Source: Gloeophyllum trabeum ATCC 11539 (taxonomy: Eukaryota > Basidiomycota > Agaricomycetes > Gloeophyllales > Gloeophyllaceae). From it: a stretch of DNA of 64,000 nt. The notes below the pieces were generated by a model, which saw nothing but the letters and a program-made list of their open reading frames with translations, was not told where the DNA came from and ran no database searches. Below, one piece after another: positions 29,701 through 40,039 of this stretch. Within the stretch, counting starts at the first letter, position 1. Each line of letters begins with the position of its first letter. The DNA is taken from NCBI RefSeq assembly GCF_000344685.1, contig NW_006920410.1, positions 953,729 through 1,017,728 of the forward strand, given 5' to 3'. The translations under genes were made by a program, and so were the position numbers.

Positions 29701-29993
29701 CTGACGTGGGTAATGATTTCGTTACTCTTTCGCAGTTCTTGCCTGTAAGTACCCGGCCATGGCTGTGACCACGTGGCGAACACTGATGAACGTTGATTTT
29801 GCAGTACCCCGGCAAGGAGCAGCCACAACCCGTCGGAAGTCTTCTCACGTCACGACCTGAAGACATGTCGAAAGTACGTGCGCGAAATGCACTCAAGATT
29901 CTGCTGGACGTACATGGGGACTTCGGGCGCCGGGCGGCGGGGAGCCAGTCGCCATTGGCTACTTCGGTGCCGTCGTCGTCGATACCAGCGTAG
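26775..29993 (+). CDS. AGC1: Mitochondrial aspartate/glutamate carrier with EF-hands (Agc1/aralar type)
   Basis: Twenty exons: 26775-26998, 27058-27261, 27316-27405, 27457-27509, 27565-27686, 27740-27860, 27923-27941, 27993-28291, 28346-28393, 28447-28451, 28516-28520, 28572-28698, 28752-28886, 28938-28963, 29010-29261, 29326-29360, 29411-29494, 29567-29673, 29736-29744, 29805-29993; 717 residues. The N-terminal half has EF-hand-like motifs such as [11 protein letters not shown] and [13 protein letters not shown], facing the intermembrane space in this family. The C-terminal half has three carrier repeats, each with its signature: PIDLVKTR, NPLEIVKIR and TPADVVKTR. This architecture is specific for calcium-regulated aspartate/glutamate exchange of the malate-aspartate shuttle. 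Two consecutive 5-nt exons encode the end of the first signature (V-K-T-R). All introns have GT..AG ends and phases close perfectly. Confidence 0.95.
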
Positions 29994-30580
29994 AAGTCTA
30001 GATAGGTTCGATACTACGCACGTAGGCTTGGCATTGTAATGGACTGTGCCGTGCGGCCTTTCCGCCGCATTGTGCTCCGGAGGGCCGGGCAATAAACAGG
30101 CCTGCAAGGTCCAATCAGCGGACTGGACCAATCGCAGGACGAGCAGGGGACTGGCAGTGCAGAAATGCCGTGGGTCACCTTAGAGACAGCTTACTACCGG
30201 ACTGCCATCATCCTTCCCCCGAGATGTCCTGCAGCCGTGGGAGCTTTGATGGGCTGATCTGTTGCGAGGGCTGCTCCTCAAATACCCTCACATCCCTTTC
30301 TCTCCCTACCCCCTCCTTCGCCTTCGTCTCCGTCTTTTTCGTCTTCGGCCTCCCTCTTTTTTCTTGGCGGTGAGTCGCTAAATTGTCGGTGCTGGGCAGT
30401 ACTCATTCCACAGCAGAGCGCTTGCGTTCGACGAGCCCGCCCACCGCTACTTGTTTGCTGCCAGACAGCGACTCGACGCCCAGCGTAGACCGCTATCATT
30501 CGTTTTCACTTCACGCCTCTTTCCGATCCCAAGGACTCGACTAGTACACTTCCTCCCATTTACTACCACTGTCTTTCATA
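29994..30580 (+). promoter_or_regulatory. Upstream region of the secreted repeat protein, possible 5'UTR intron
   Basis: 587 bp, strongly pyrimidine-rich from 30290 to 30365 (C/T runs), as in highly expressed fungal genes. A possible 5' untranslated intron lies at 30370-30413 (GTGAGT donor, GCTAAAT branch-like sequence, CCACAG acceptor). No other gene is seen. Confidence 0.4.
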
Positions 30581-32560
30581 ATGGCTGCTACCCTTGCAAT
30601 CGGTCTCTCGCTTGTCGGCGCTGCCGCCGCACAGATGGTGAACGGCTTCTCCTCCGTTCCCATGATGTCTGCTCCTGCCTCGACTTCAGCAGCTGCCAGT
30701 GCCTCCTCATCTGCGGCAGCCTACGGATCATCCTCCGCCGACTCCTATGGATCGTATGGATCATCCTCTGCAGCAGCCTACGGTTCCTCCTCGCAACCCG
30801 CTTACACCGGGTCCGCATCGTCATCTGCGGCTGCTTCCATGTACACCTCCCCTCCCGCTTCCTCCTCGTCCATGGACGTCTATTCCATGATGCCGTACTC
30901 TTCCTTCATGTCTGGCGGTTACAAGAGCCTCAGCTGTGGGTATGGCTACCAGAAGATGGGTGATGGCTCCTGCCAGCCCATGTCCTGGGTAAGGACCACT
31001 TCCGCGCTTCATCCGAATTTTCCCAATTGATGGGTATCTGTAGTGGTCGGCGTCTGGATGCTACGAGACGATCATCATCAACAACAGTGGAGGGAGCTGT
31101 GGTGGCGGCGGGTATGGTTACGGCGGCGGTAGCACTGTCACCGTGACCATGACCGAAGCAGTGACCAAGACTATGGCGGTTACGCAAACGCAAGTCCAAA
31201 CGCAAGTTCAGACCCAGGTTCAAACGCAGACCATGACCAAGACGATGACCGAGGTATGTCCATTCTTTAACGCGACGGTACAAGTCGAAATTCAATCCTA
31301 TCCAGACAATGACCGTACCCACCACCGTGACCATGACCCAAACCATGGAACACACTCAAACCCAGGTCCAGACGAAGACGGACACCGCGTCGGTAACAAA
31401 AACTGAGATCATGACCTCCACTGAGCTCGTCCCCACGACGCGTGTCTGGGTTTCCACTGAAATCATCGACAAGACCAAGACGCAGGAGCATACCCTGACC
31501 GCCACGGAAACCAAGACGCAGGTCAACGTTTATACCCAGACCAACACTAAGACGGACACTGCGACGCAGACCGTCAAGCAGACCGAGACTGACTTCGTCA
31601 CCAAGACCGAGCTCAAGACGATTGTGCAGCCCACGACGTACACCAGCGTCTGGGTCAGCACGAAGGTCATCGATAACGTAAGCGGGATTACCATCCAGAC
31701 TAGGGTTGCCACTAATGGTCTACATTCCAATCCAGACCAAGACTGTCGAGGAGACTCAGACCGCCACTGTGACCGATAAGATGACGCTCGTGTCCACTCA
31801 AGTCTCGACGGCTACTGCTACGGCCACCAAGACCGAGACTGATAAGATGACTGTTACCGAGCTCAAGACGATGGTGCAGCCCACCACCATCACTTCAGTC
31901 TGGAAGCAGACGGTCACTATGGATGAGGTATGGCATCTCATGCTGAGGCTGCGTACCCTACTGACTAGTTACTGCTCGTTAGACTATGACTCAAGTCAAC
32001 ACTATCACGTCCACGCTGGTGAAGGACATGACGTTCACTCAGACCCAGACGTACCTGTCCACCGCGACGCAGACTCAGACCGCCACCCAGACTGAGACTG
32101 CGACTGCTACCCAGACGGTCCAGGAGACCCAGCTCGCCTCTTGCTTGCAATCGGTAAGTAACTGTAACGCTGTCGTGTTGCACAGTTGTCATTGACGATG
32201 ACATGAAACCAGTGCAAGAGCAGCTACACGATGACGATGGGTAACAGCGGTGGCTACACGTACGCGACCACGTCCACCATCACTCCCTCCTCCAGCATGG
32301 CCATGGCGACCCAGGGCTGCTCCGGCGGCTCGTGCGGACAGGCGAGCTCTTCATCTGCCATGGGCTGCTCTGGCGGCTCGTGCGGTGAAGCCAGCTCCTC
32401 CGCCATGGGCTGCTCCGGCGGCTCGTGCAGTCAGGCGACCTCGTCTGCCAACAGCTGCTCCGGCGGCTCTTGCGGTGATGCCAAGTCCACCGCGTCTTCT
32501 GCGATGGCCAGCTCGACGTCCGCTAGCTCGTACGGCGGATGCTCGTCTGGCAACTGTTAA
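30581..32560 (+). CDS. Secreted Thr/Ser-rich repeat protein with Cys-Ser-Gly-Gly-Ser-Cys units
   Basis: Six exons (30581-30988, 31044-31253, 31306-31677, 31736-31927, 31983-32153, 32213-32560) encode 566 residues. The start MAATLAIGLSLVGAAAAQ looks like a cleavable signal peptide. Next is a Ser/Ala/Tyr-rich segment (about 20-105) and a short Cys-containing region (SLSCGYGYQKMGDGSCQP). A long Thr-rich part follows, dominated by alternating T-x-T-x dipeptides (TQTQVQTQVQTQ) and recurring PTT-x-x-x-VW-x-ST units. The C-terminus holds four copies of CSGGSC separated by Ser/Ala linkers and ends GGCSSGNC. All five introns are phase 0, so internal exons are symmetric modules. A cell-wall, adhesin-like or O-glycosylated surface role is plausible but inferred. 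I see no clear GPI signal. No named family recognised. Confidence 0.82.
32318..32475 (+). repeat. Tandem CSGGSC-coding repeats
   Basis: Four copies of an 18-nt unit encoding C-S-G-G-S-C occur about 45-48 nt apart, each followed by a Ser/Ala-rich linker. DNA similarity between units is high (tgctccggcggctcgtgc and close variants), so copy number could vary between strains. Confidence 0.75.
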
Positions 32561-33231
32561 TAACCGGACGTTCCACTCTGCTCTGGACTTGCTTTGATTT
32601 ATCGGGTCTTCGGGTCCTGTTCTGACATCGGACATCTTCATGGGTGCATAGTTTGCTTTGGCTCGGACGGACCTGTTCTTTTAGGTTAAGCATACCTCGA
32701 GGCTGGCAGTGCGTAGTATTTTGATTCTTGAAGATAGTTGTACTGTTGCTCCTCCTTAATTCGCTATAGGAGTGTAGTGTTTTTTGCTTCGCCCGCGGAC
32801 GGTTTAGGGGGGTCTACGCCTGCCGTAATTACTAACGCTTCCCTTTCCTATCTTTGTACAAATCATGCCCCTCGAGCCCGTGGAGGCCGGGGAGGCGTGG
32901 CAATGGATGACACCTCGTTGCCATCTAATCTTAGCGACGCGAAGACTGGAAGACCCTGTACGGTGCAGGTCCAAATTAATAGAAGCTCCGGGAAGAGCGA
33001 AATGAAGGGGCGATAGAGTAGTAGGAGGTAGCTGCGTAGCGTCATAAAAAGATCGCTCTGAAGGTATAAATTGCAGCTGTTCCTGGTGGTCCAGCAACCA
33101 AATTTTTGCATTCCTGTCTCCGTCATATGACCCACATATCACTCTAGATGTCGTTTTCTATTGATTTGCAATATTAATGACGCTCTGGCCTAGCGTCCTC
33201 TTGGATCCCTCTTCACCGCGAACATTCACCC
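32561..33231. other. Intergenic region
   Basis: 671 bp between the repeat protein and the TXNDC17-like gene. It likely contains a 3' untranslated region and a short promoter. No supported gene or repeat is seen. Confidence 0.5.
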
Positions 33232-33777
33232 ATGCCACTGCACGAGACCTCAGGTCCAGTTGACCCGGCCTCTCTCCTCCATGCCCCGGAGCAGTTCTTG
33301 ATCTTTTATTCGTCGCGTGACGAGGAAGGCAAGCTTTGGTGTCCCGTAAGGAGTTCGAAAACTTATGACACGCTCGGACCGTGATTTATCCCGATTACCC
33401 AGGATTGCAGGGATGTCGAGCGCCTCATTAGAGATGAGTTCGATAAAGACAGTGGCCCCACGGGCCTCATCGTCTATGTTGGCCAGAAACCCGAGTAGGC
33501 ATCCTTGACTTCCATACTTACCAACACACTTGACCAGAAGCGTACTAGATGGAAGACCCCATCCAACCGGTTCCGAGGAGATCCTTGGAAAATACACTCG
33601 ATTCCTACGATTATCAAGAAACATGAGGTTAGTCCGGCCCTTGATAGAGACTTCGGTAATGATTTTGACCGGATTCGCGATACGTGCGGAACTGATCAGG
33701 GCAAGGAGCTTGGTAGACTAGTGGAGGCTGAGATAGAAGCAAAGCTGCCAGCTTTCATTGGCCGACCTGCTGCATAG
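33232..33777 (+). CDS. TXNDC17-like thioredoxin-fold protein
   Basis: Four exons (33232-33345, 33403-33494, 33549-33627, 33700-33777) encode 120 residues, close to human TXNDC17 (123). FLIFYSSRDEEGKLWCP joins DCRDVERLI across the first intron, giving the family active site W-C-P-D-C. GLIVYVGQKPEWK, FRGDPWKIHSIPTI and ELGRLVEAEI follow in the usual order. Relatives are cytosolic disulfide reductases related to TRP14. The third intron (33628-33699) is 72 nt and has no in-frame stop. Retention would insert 24 residues between HE and GKELGRL, where the family is continuous, so splicing is expected. Confidence 0.85.
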
Positions 33778-34191
33778 CTATTTAACTCGATAAATAACGG
33801 GCGTCTTTCCCCATTTGCGACCTCGAGCCGAATCTCCCCAACGAAGCAGCATATGAAAAGGTTGTATATTCTTATCGATCGGCACCTTGAGACCTTCCAG
33901 GTCATTGCGGGTCTTGCACCTGCTTTCGCGGACCATGAAAATCGTTCATATTCACAGCGCCTACACAAAGGCTGTGAAAAGGACCGGTCCCTTATGAACG
34001 TGTACTTCGGTTTAGTAGCACGAGTTCAGACGCTGTGAGTCTCTTCTGATATAGATCTCATTGAAATGCACGGGTATATGATCAGGGTTGTGATGCCTCA
34101 TGATTAACACAGCACCGGTCGTATAAAGGTGGCATAGCCTGAAGCTGTGAGCACCTCACAACAGTCCTGTCGGTCCGGAAGCACGCCCCTC
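33778..34191. other. Intergenic region
   Basis: 414 bp between the thioredoxin-like gene and the amidase. No supported gene or element is seen. Confidence 0.5.
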
Positions 34192-36149
34192 ATGGTTTTC
34201 CGTACCGACGACTGTGGCAAGGGCCGACAGGGAGTATCCGCCCGTGTCGTCGACTGTATTTCCTGGCCAGAAATACGCGCTCGCAAGATCAGAGACCGGG
34301 ACGCACTGCTGGGGCGAAATGCACAATGGTGTCTGAAGGAGGACGTGCCTGAGCATATCAAAGATGTGTCTCAGGTACTCCAGGCTCACCTCACCGAACG
34401 AGAGAAGGAGATTGTGCACTGCGATGCTACGTCTCTAGTCGAGCGCCTTGCCTCTCGCCGCTACACTGCTACAGAAGTCATCAAAGCTGTACGTCTCTCC
34501 CCGTAGACATGATCCTCTCGATCAGGGCTGAATGGCATAATAGCACTGTCATGTAGCGACGATTAGCCAGGCGCTGACTAACTGTCTAACCGAGGTCTTC
34601 TTCGACGATGCTATAGCCCGAGCGGCTGAACTTGACAGACATATGGACGAGACCGGGCAGGTCTCAGGGCCCCTGCATGGCTTACCAGTGTCAATCAAAG
34701 ATCATATCAACGTTAAAGGGCATGACACTTCAACTGGGTATATCGCTTGGGCCTATAATACCGTAGCAACCAAGGACGCGGTGACGGTGGAAATTCTGCG
34801 GAAAGCTGGCGCTGTGCTTTACGTGAAGACGGCAAACCCGCAGACGCTACTAGTTAGTGAATAAGGACAGTCTGTGCAATGCTCGAATGTGGGAATGCTG
34901 ACCGTGTTCCCTAGTCCCTGGAGACCAATAATAATGTTTTCGGTCGGACCGTAAATCCATACAATCGAACGCTCACCCCTGGCGGGAGTAGCGGAGGAGA
35001 GAGCGCTCTGATAGCACTGCACGGCAGTCCTCTAGGTCTCGGAACTGATATCGGTGGTAGTATCGTGAGTGGTCAAGCGCGTCTGCACCAAGTATTGTGC
35101 TGAGAGCTGAGTAGCGCGTCCCTGCTGCGTACATGGGTCTATATGGGTTTAAAGCTTCAGTAGCCCGGATCCCTCACGCCGGACTAAGGGGTCCTCACGA
35201 TGGCATGGAGGCAATCATCGGCGTCCTCGGGCCTCTTGCTAGATCCGCTCGTGATCTGGCTCTGTTCTGCCGCACGATGCTACAGTACGAACCATGGTTG
35301 ATTGAGCCCCCGCTCCTGGAGATACCGTGGAAGCAGACCGTTGTTGATGGAGCTGATATCCCTCAGAGGCTCTGCTTTGCGATCTTATGGGACGATGGCG
35401 TTGTGAAACCGCATCCACCAATTCTTGATGCTCTACAGAGAACGAAGCGGGCCCTGCTAGCCGCTGGTCATGAAGTCATCAACTGGGTCCCTCTGGATCA
35501 TCAAGCGGCATGGGATCTAATTGTGAGTCGCCTGTCAAGGTGGTGGCGTCAGGAATGCTGATAAGACTATGGAACTTAGGTGAAATTATATTTCCTCGAT
35601 GGCGGTGAAGAATATAGAGAGCTTCAGATCAATGACCCGATGGTGCCCCAAACCGAATGGATCCTGAATCAAGTTCCTAATGGCGGAAAGCCTTTCACTG
35701 TTCGGGAGACCTTCCGGCTGAACGTCGAGAGGGAGACATTCCGATGCAGGGTTGCCGCGCATTGGAACGGTACGAAATCGCAGACCACTACGGGTAGACA
35801 TGTGGATGCAGTTATCAGCCCCGCAGCGGCCACTCTAGCACCACCTCACGATACTACCAGATGGTGGGGTTATACGTCGTATTGGAACCTGGCAGATTAT
35901 CCTGCCGCTGTATATCCTGTTGCCCATCACCGTGCAAGCCAGTATTCTCCACCAGACGTTTCTGCCGACATCACTTTACCCCAAGTCCCTCGCAATGATG
36001 TAGAGAGATTTGTGAACTCTCAGTGGGATCCTGAGATATATGATAATGCCCCAGTCAGTCTTCAGATTATAGGGAGGAGACTCAATGAAGAGAAGGTCTT
36101 GGGAATGTTAAATGTTGTGGACAGAGCATTGAATAATGTCCACAACTGA
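34192..36149 (+). CDS. Amidase-signature hydrolase (fungal acetamidase/fatty-acid-amide-hydrolase type)
   Basis: Five exons (34192-34488, 34544-34852, 34915-35064, 35115-35522, 35580-36149) encode 577 residues. The catalytic triad of the amidase signature family is visible: the Lys in GLPVSIKDHINV, the cis-Ser in TPGGSSGGESALIA and the nucleophile Ser in GLGTDIGGSI, which splices to RVPAAYMGLYGFK. LETNNNVFGRT just before the Gly/Ser loop is also typical. The C-terminal half (DAVISPAAATLAPPHD, then YDNAPVSLQIIGRR) follows the fungal acetamidase pattern. It hydrolyses a small amide; the substrate is unknown. The start is uncertain because the first 30 residues are weakly conserved; 34192 is the first in-frame ATG. 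No partner genes suggest a pathway. Confidence 0.88.
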
Positions 36150-36413
36150 GTAGTGACCTGGAAGGGGTTCTGGTGTTATACTAGGCGAGCGTCGTTGTCT
36201 CCTCACTAGGTGGTAGTTACTTGTCAACTTATCCACTACTGCCAGAGTATGTATACGTTGCAGCCGCTCGAATGTATGACAACTATGTACGTGAGAATGG
36301 CCAGCGCCACAGAGTCGAGTAACAAATGTTTACGATGCCGAACGATCACTGCAAGTCGAGGAGGTCCATGGCCATGGACGCTATGGTGATGTCGCACGGC
36401 CATCACGACCACT

Positions 36414-36860
36414 GGATGACTTCCCGTAAGCATTTAGAATGCGTTTTGAGCAGTTCTAAATCTCTAAACGCATCAAGCCGAGATGCCGTCTTGTCACGCT
36501 CTCGCTTAGACCAAGTTTTGATGAGGCTCGTCGAGCAAAAACCGTCTCTAAACTTTAAATCTAGCAGGGGGGGTCGACCCCCCTTTCCAAATCTCCAGAC
36601 GACTCTAAACGCTCGCTTAGCCTCGGTTGAGGTCCGCGTATCAAACCTGCCATCAGCACCTGCTAAATTGAGCGATCCGCTCGCCATAAATGGAAAGCGA
36701 CCTCATGGTCGTGACTTGCAGTCGTCGAGCGTTGGTCTGGCATTACGGATGGGAGGAACAGTTCTATTTTTCCATTTCACCGTGGCAGCGAGTGTGACCA
36801 GGTACGCTGATGGCGTTTAGAACTGCGAAATCTAGGATTTTGGCTTACGGGAAGTCATCC
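36414..36860. mobile_element. 447-bp terminal-inverted-repeat element (MITE-like), copy 1
   Basis: The sequence starts with GGATGACTTCCCGTAAGC (36414-36431) and ends with its exact reverse complement (36843-36860), giving perfect 18-bp terminal inverted repeats. ACT on both sides (36411-36413 and 36861-36863) is a candidate 3-bp target-site duplication. There is no transposase domain inside; open frames in it are short and featureless. A 16-nt perfect palindrome of six G, TCGA, six C sits at 36568-36583. Size, repeats and lack of coding capacity fit a non-autonomous DNA transposon. Confidence 0.7.
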
Positions 36861-36915
36861 ACTTCCAGAGTTTCAAGGCGCAACTCTGTAGAACAGCCTC
36901 TGCACGTGCCCCACG
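36416..36915. repeat. 500-bp block duplicated exactly at 37404-37903 (left copy)
   Basis: Every base I compared in 36416-36915 equals 37404-37903 (constant offset 988). The two copies diverge at the next base (36916 G versus 37904 T), which is also the last base before the N run. The identical block contains almost the whole inverted-repeat element plus 55 bp of flank. Confidence 0.85.
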
Positions 36916-36916
36916 G

Positions 36917-37403
36917 NNNNNNNNNNNNNNNNNNNNNNNNNNNNNNNNNNNNNNNNNNNNNNNNNNNNNNNNNNNNNNNNNNNNNNNNNNNNNNNNNNNN
37001 NNNNNNNNNNNNNNNNNNNNNNNNNNNNNNNNNNNNNNNNNNNNNNNNNNNNNNNNNNNNNNNNNNNNNNNNNNNNNNNNNNNNNNNNNNNNNNNNNNNN
37101 NNNNNNNNNNNNNNNNNNNNNNNNNNNNNNNNNNNNNNNNNNNNNNNNNNNNNNNNNNNNNNNNNNNNNNNNNNNNNNNNNNNNNNNNNNNNNNNNNNNN
37201 NNNNNNNNNNNNNNNNNNNNNNNNNNNNNNNNNNNNNNNNNNNNNNNNNNNNNNNNNNNNNNNNNNNNNNNNNNNNNNNNNNNNNNNNNNNNNNNNNNNN
37301 NNNNNNNNNNNNNNNNNNNNNNNNNNNNNNNNNNNNNNNNNNNNNNNNNNNNNNNNNNNNNNNNNNNNNNNNNNNNNNNNNNNNNNNNNNNNNNNNNNNN
37401 NNN
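36917..37403. other. Assembly gap (487 N)
   Basis: A run of undetermined bases. The identical 500-bp blocks on its two sides suggest two contig ends that overlap and were scaffolded without being merged. Confidence 0.95.
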
Positions 37404-37848
37404 ATGACTTCCCGTAAGCATTTAGAATGCGTTTTGAGCAGTTCTAAATCTCTAAACGCATCAAGCCGAGATGCCGTCTTGTCACGCTCTCGCTTAGACC
37501 AAGTTTTGATGAGGCTCGTCGAGCAAAAACCGTCTCTAAACTTTAAATCTAGCAGGGGGGGTCGACCCCCCTTTCCAAATCTCCAGACGACTCTAAACGC
37601 TCGCTTAGCCTCGGTTGAGGTCCGCGTATCAAACCTGCCATCAGCACCTGCTAAATTGAGCGATCCGCTCGCCATAAATGGAAAGCGACCTCATGGTCGT
37701 GACTTGCAGTCGTCGAGCGTTGGTCTGGCATTACGGATGGGAGGAACAGTTCTATTTTTCCATTTCACCGTGGCAGCGAGTGTGACCAGGTACGCTGATG
37801 GCGTTTAGAACTGCGAAATCTAGGATTTTGGCTTACGGGAAGTCATCC
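37404..37848. mobile_element. Terminal-inverted-repeat element, copy 2 (or the same copy seen twice)
   Basis: Identical to 36416-36860 and lacking only the first two bases of the 5' inverted repeat, which would lie in the N run. It ends in the same 18-bp inverted repeat and the same ACT flank. Because flank as well as element is duplicated, this is probably the same genomic copy represented twice. Confidence 0.6.
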
Positions 37849-37903
37849 ACTTCCAGAGTTTCAAGGCGCAACTCTGTAGAACAGCCTCTGCACGTGCCCC
37901 ACG

Positions 37904-38424
37904 TGGAGTGCTTGGCCTAATCTCGATCGTTTGGCAATTCCGTGCTTCCACCGACGTTCCTTGCCGCGCGTCCAAGTTCAAGTTGGAGTTTCAGCTCGAG
38001 TATCGTTCGGCTGACTGGAATCGCTGAACGCTCGAGGGGTGGGTACTGCTGCAGCGTCAGCTGTCCGCTTTGAGTGCTGATATTTCCGAGGAAATCCTGT
38101 GGCGCCCAAGATGGCTAGCGCGCTGTAAATATTTCAAACCATAGCATCGTCGCTGACGCTGCAACGTCGTTTTGCAATTAAAGTGACGTGCCTAAGGCCA
38201 GAGTAAGTAGGTTGCATAGCAGTGCGGTGGGCCGGCTGATTTTCTGACGCGATCAATATCCCTCGGAATGCACTGACCACTCACCCAAGCTATGTGAGAG
38301 GCAGCGCAGGTCGACTCGTATAAAAAGGTCCGCAGGCCGCGCTTTAGCTCTTGCCTGTCTGCACTCGGTTACACATAAGCTCCTATAAGTTTCTCACTAT
38401 CTACTCGTCTCCCTATACTTAAAT
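37904..38424. promoter_or_regulatory. Upstream region of the GNAT gene with TATA box
   Basis: 521 bp without a gene. A good TATA box (TATAAAAA) is at 38319-38326, about 100 nt before the start codon. A pyrimidine-rich stretch (ctatctactcgtctccctatac) follows just upstream of the ATG. Confidence 0.6.
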
Positions 38425-39681
38425 ATGCCTGGTCTAATCGCTAATTGTCCTTCTGCAACATTCACAGTCCTCTATCATGACTCCGCCGACGACTTCCTCT
38501 CAGTAGCATATCCCACCCTTCGCCGCATCGAACGATCATCGAACATTATTTTAGCCCATGCGCTGAAGCGCGTGAGCGCCGAAGCCGTGCTCACGGACTA
38601 TGAATTTATTTCACAGTCAGACATCGAGAAGATATGGACAGAGCAGGTCGCTGCCCACCTGCCAGCTTCGGCATTAAGGGCCAGCAGTAGCTCCCTCTGG
38701 CTCACACTGTGGTCATCTCCATCTCCGTCAGGACCCCACTCACTCGACCTAGTATTGTCATGTCTCAACTGGAGATTAGGCGACTACCCTATTTTTCTGT
38801 GGTCCCCCCATCAGTTCACATCTTCAGCATCATTGGTCCCGCGTGTTGCTCGACTCGCTGAGCATCTGGTTGCCTGTGTACCGCCGGAGCGAGTGTTCTC
38901 GGTCTTTGGCATGACCCCACTGGTCAAAACCTTCGCCCGCTACTGGACAGAACTCACCGGCTTCCGCCCCGAGCCCGAGCCGTTTTATGCAGCCTTCCTT
39001 ACATACTGCACGGCTGAGACATTAAGGTCATCGGATAATGCCCTTCCATCGGGCCATCGCCTTCGTGATGCATCTATGACTGACTTGGAATCCGTTGCCC
39101 AACTATGCAAGGAGTTCGCAGACGACTCAGTGAGCACCGCGGATTATCTCATCGTGATCATACACTGAAGTACTCGCAAGGTTTATTTCCCGTTGACTAT
39201 CGATGCTGCCCGTGTAGAAGCCGAGGAGCTCATCCGTAAACGGCAGATTTGGGTCTACGACGCGGATGGCGAGATCACTACCATATGTGCCGTCACTCGT
39301 AATTCTGTGAACGTCTCAGCCATAACTAAGGTATACACTCTTGTTCCCTGGAGGTGAGGACGTTTTACGGCTATCGGTACCTCTGTCTAACAAGTTGGCA
39401 TATACAGGAAGAAGGGTTGTGCCCAACATCTTGTTCGATATGTTACTTCAAAGTGCGCATCAATCTTCGCAGGACAGCACATCACTGACAGTTTTGTTGT
39501 ATTTAGGCTATTATTTGAATACCACAAGGAATCCGTTGTCCTCTATGTCGGGCATACAAACAACGCCCAGTACGTCTACGCTAAAGTAGGCTTCGTCGGC
39601 CTCTGCGGCAACGATAGACTGGCGGGCGTCGAAGACTCCCTCGAACTCGGCTTTGTCGGAACTCACCGGGGGCATTGGTAG
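38425..39681 (+). CDS. GNAT-like N-acetyltransferase domain protein with long N-terminal region
   Basis: Four exons (38425-39129, 39181-39353, 39408-39452, 39507-39681) encode 365 residues. The first 220 residues (begins MPGLIANCPSATF) form an N-terminal domain without obvious motif. The C-terminal part has the order of a GNAT fold: an N-terminal helix (DLESVAQLCKEFADDS), a beta hairpin (QIWVYDADGEITTICAVTRN), an acetyl-CoA-binding strand-helix (AITKVYTLVPWRKKGCAQHL) and a last strand-helix with NNAQYVYAKVGFVGLC. The acetyl-CoA loop is usually R/Q-x-x-G-x-G/A; here it is R-K-K-G-C-A, spliced across an intron. Substrate unknown; such two-part proteins occur as families in Agaricomycetes. The stop is reached right after GTHRGHW. 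Confidence 0.78.
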
Positions 39682-40039
39682 ACCCAACAAATCAACGACG
39701 CAACCATTCGAAGCCGGCCTCCGTATTCTTGTATTTATTCATCTATTTACTCTCCCCCTTCGGACTCGCAAACATCTCGGTGCCATCAAGCTTCTATTTA
39801 TACAGCTGTATCTTTATCTCCATATTATGTCCGCTCCAAACTGTAGCAAGCTATTTCCTGTCCCTCGCAGCCGTAGGCGTACATGTTGTATAATTTCACC
39901 TGACACAAGTACATGCATCTTGGACTTCATATATTGGTAGCGGCAGACTTATCCCCTGCTCGAGATCGTTTTCGTTGCGATAAATTTAGATACCGCAGGG
40001 TGGCTCTTGATGATTCAGATTACGAGATATCTCACTAAC
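39682..40039. other. Intergenic region between convergent genes
   Basis: 358 bp between the GNAT-like gene and the minus-strand molybdenum-cofactor gene. No gene seen. Confidence 0.5.

Noticed and set aside
36810..37808. Long open frames spanning the N run.
   Set aside because: They exist only because N codons contain no stops; they join duplicated transposon sequence.
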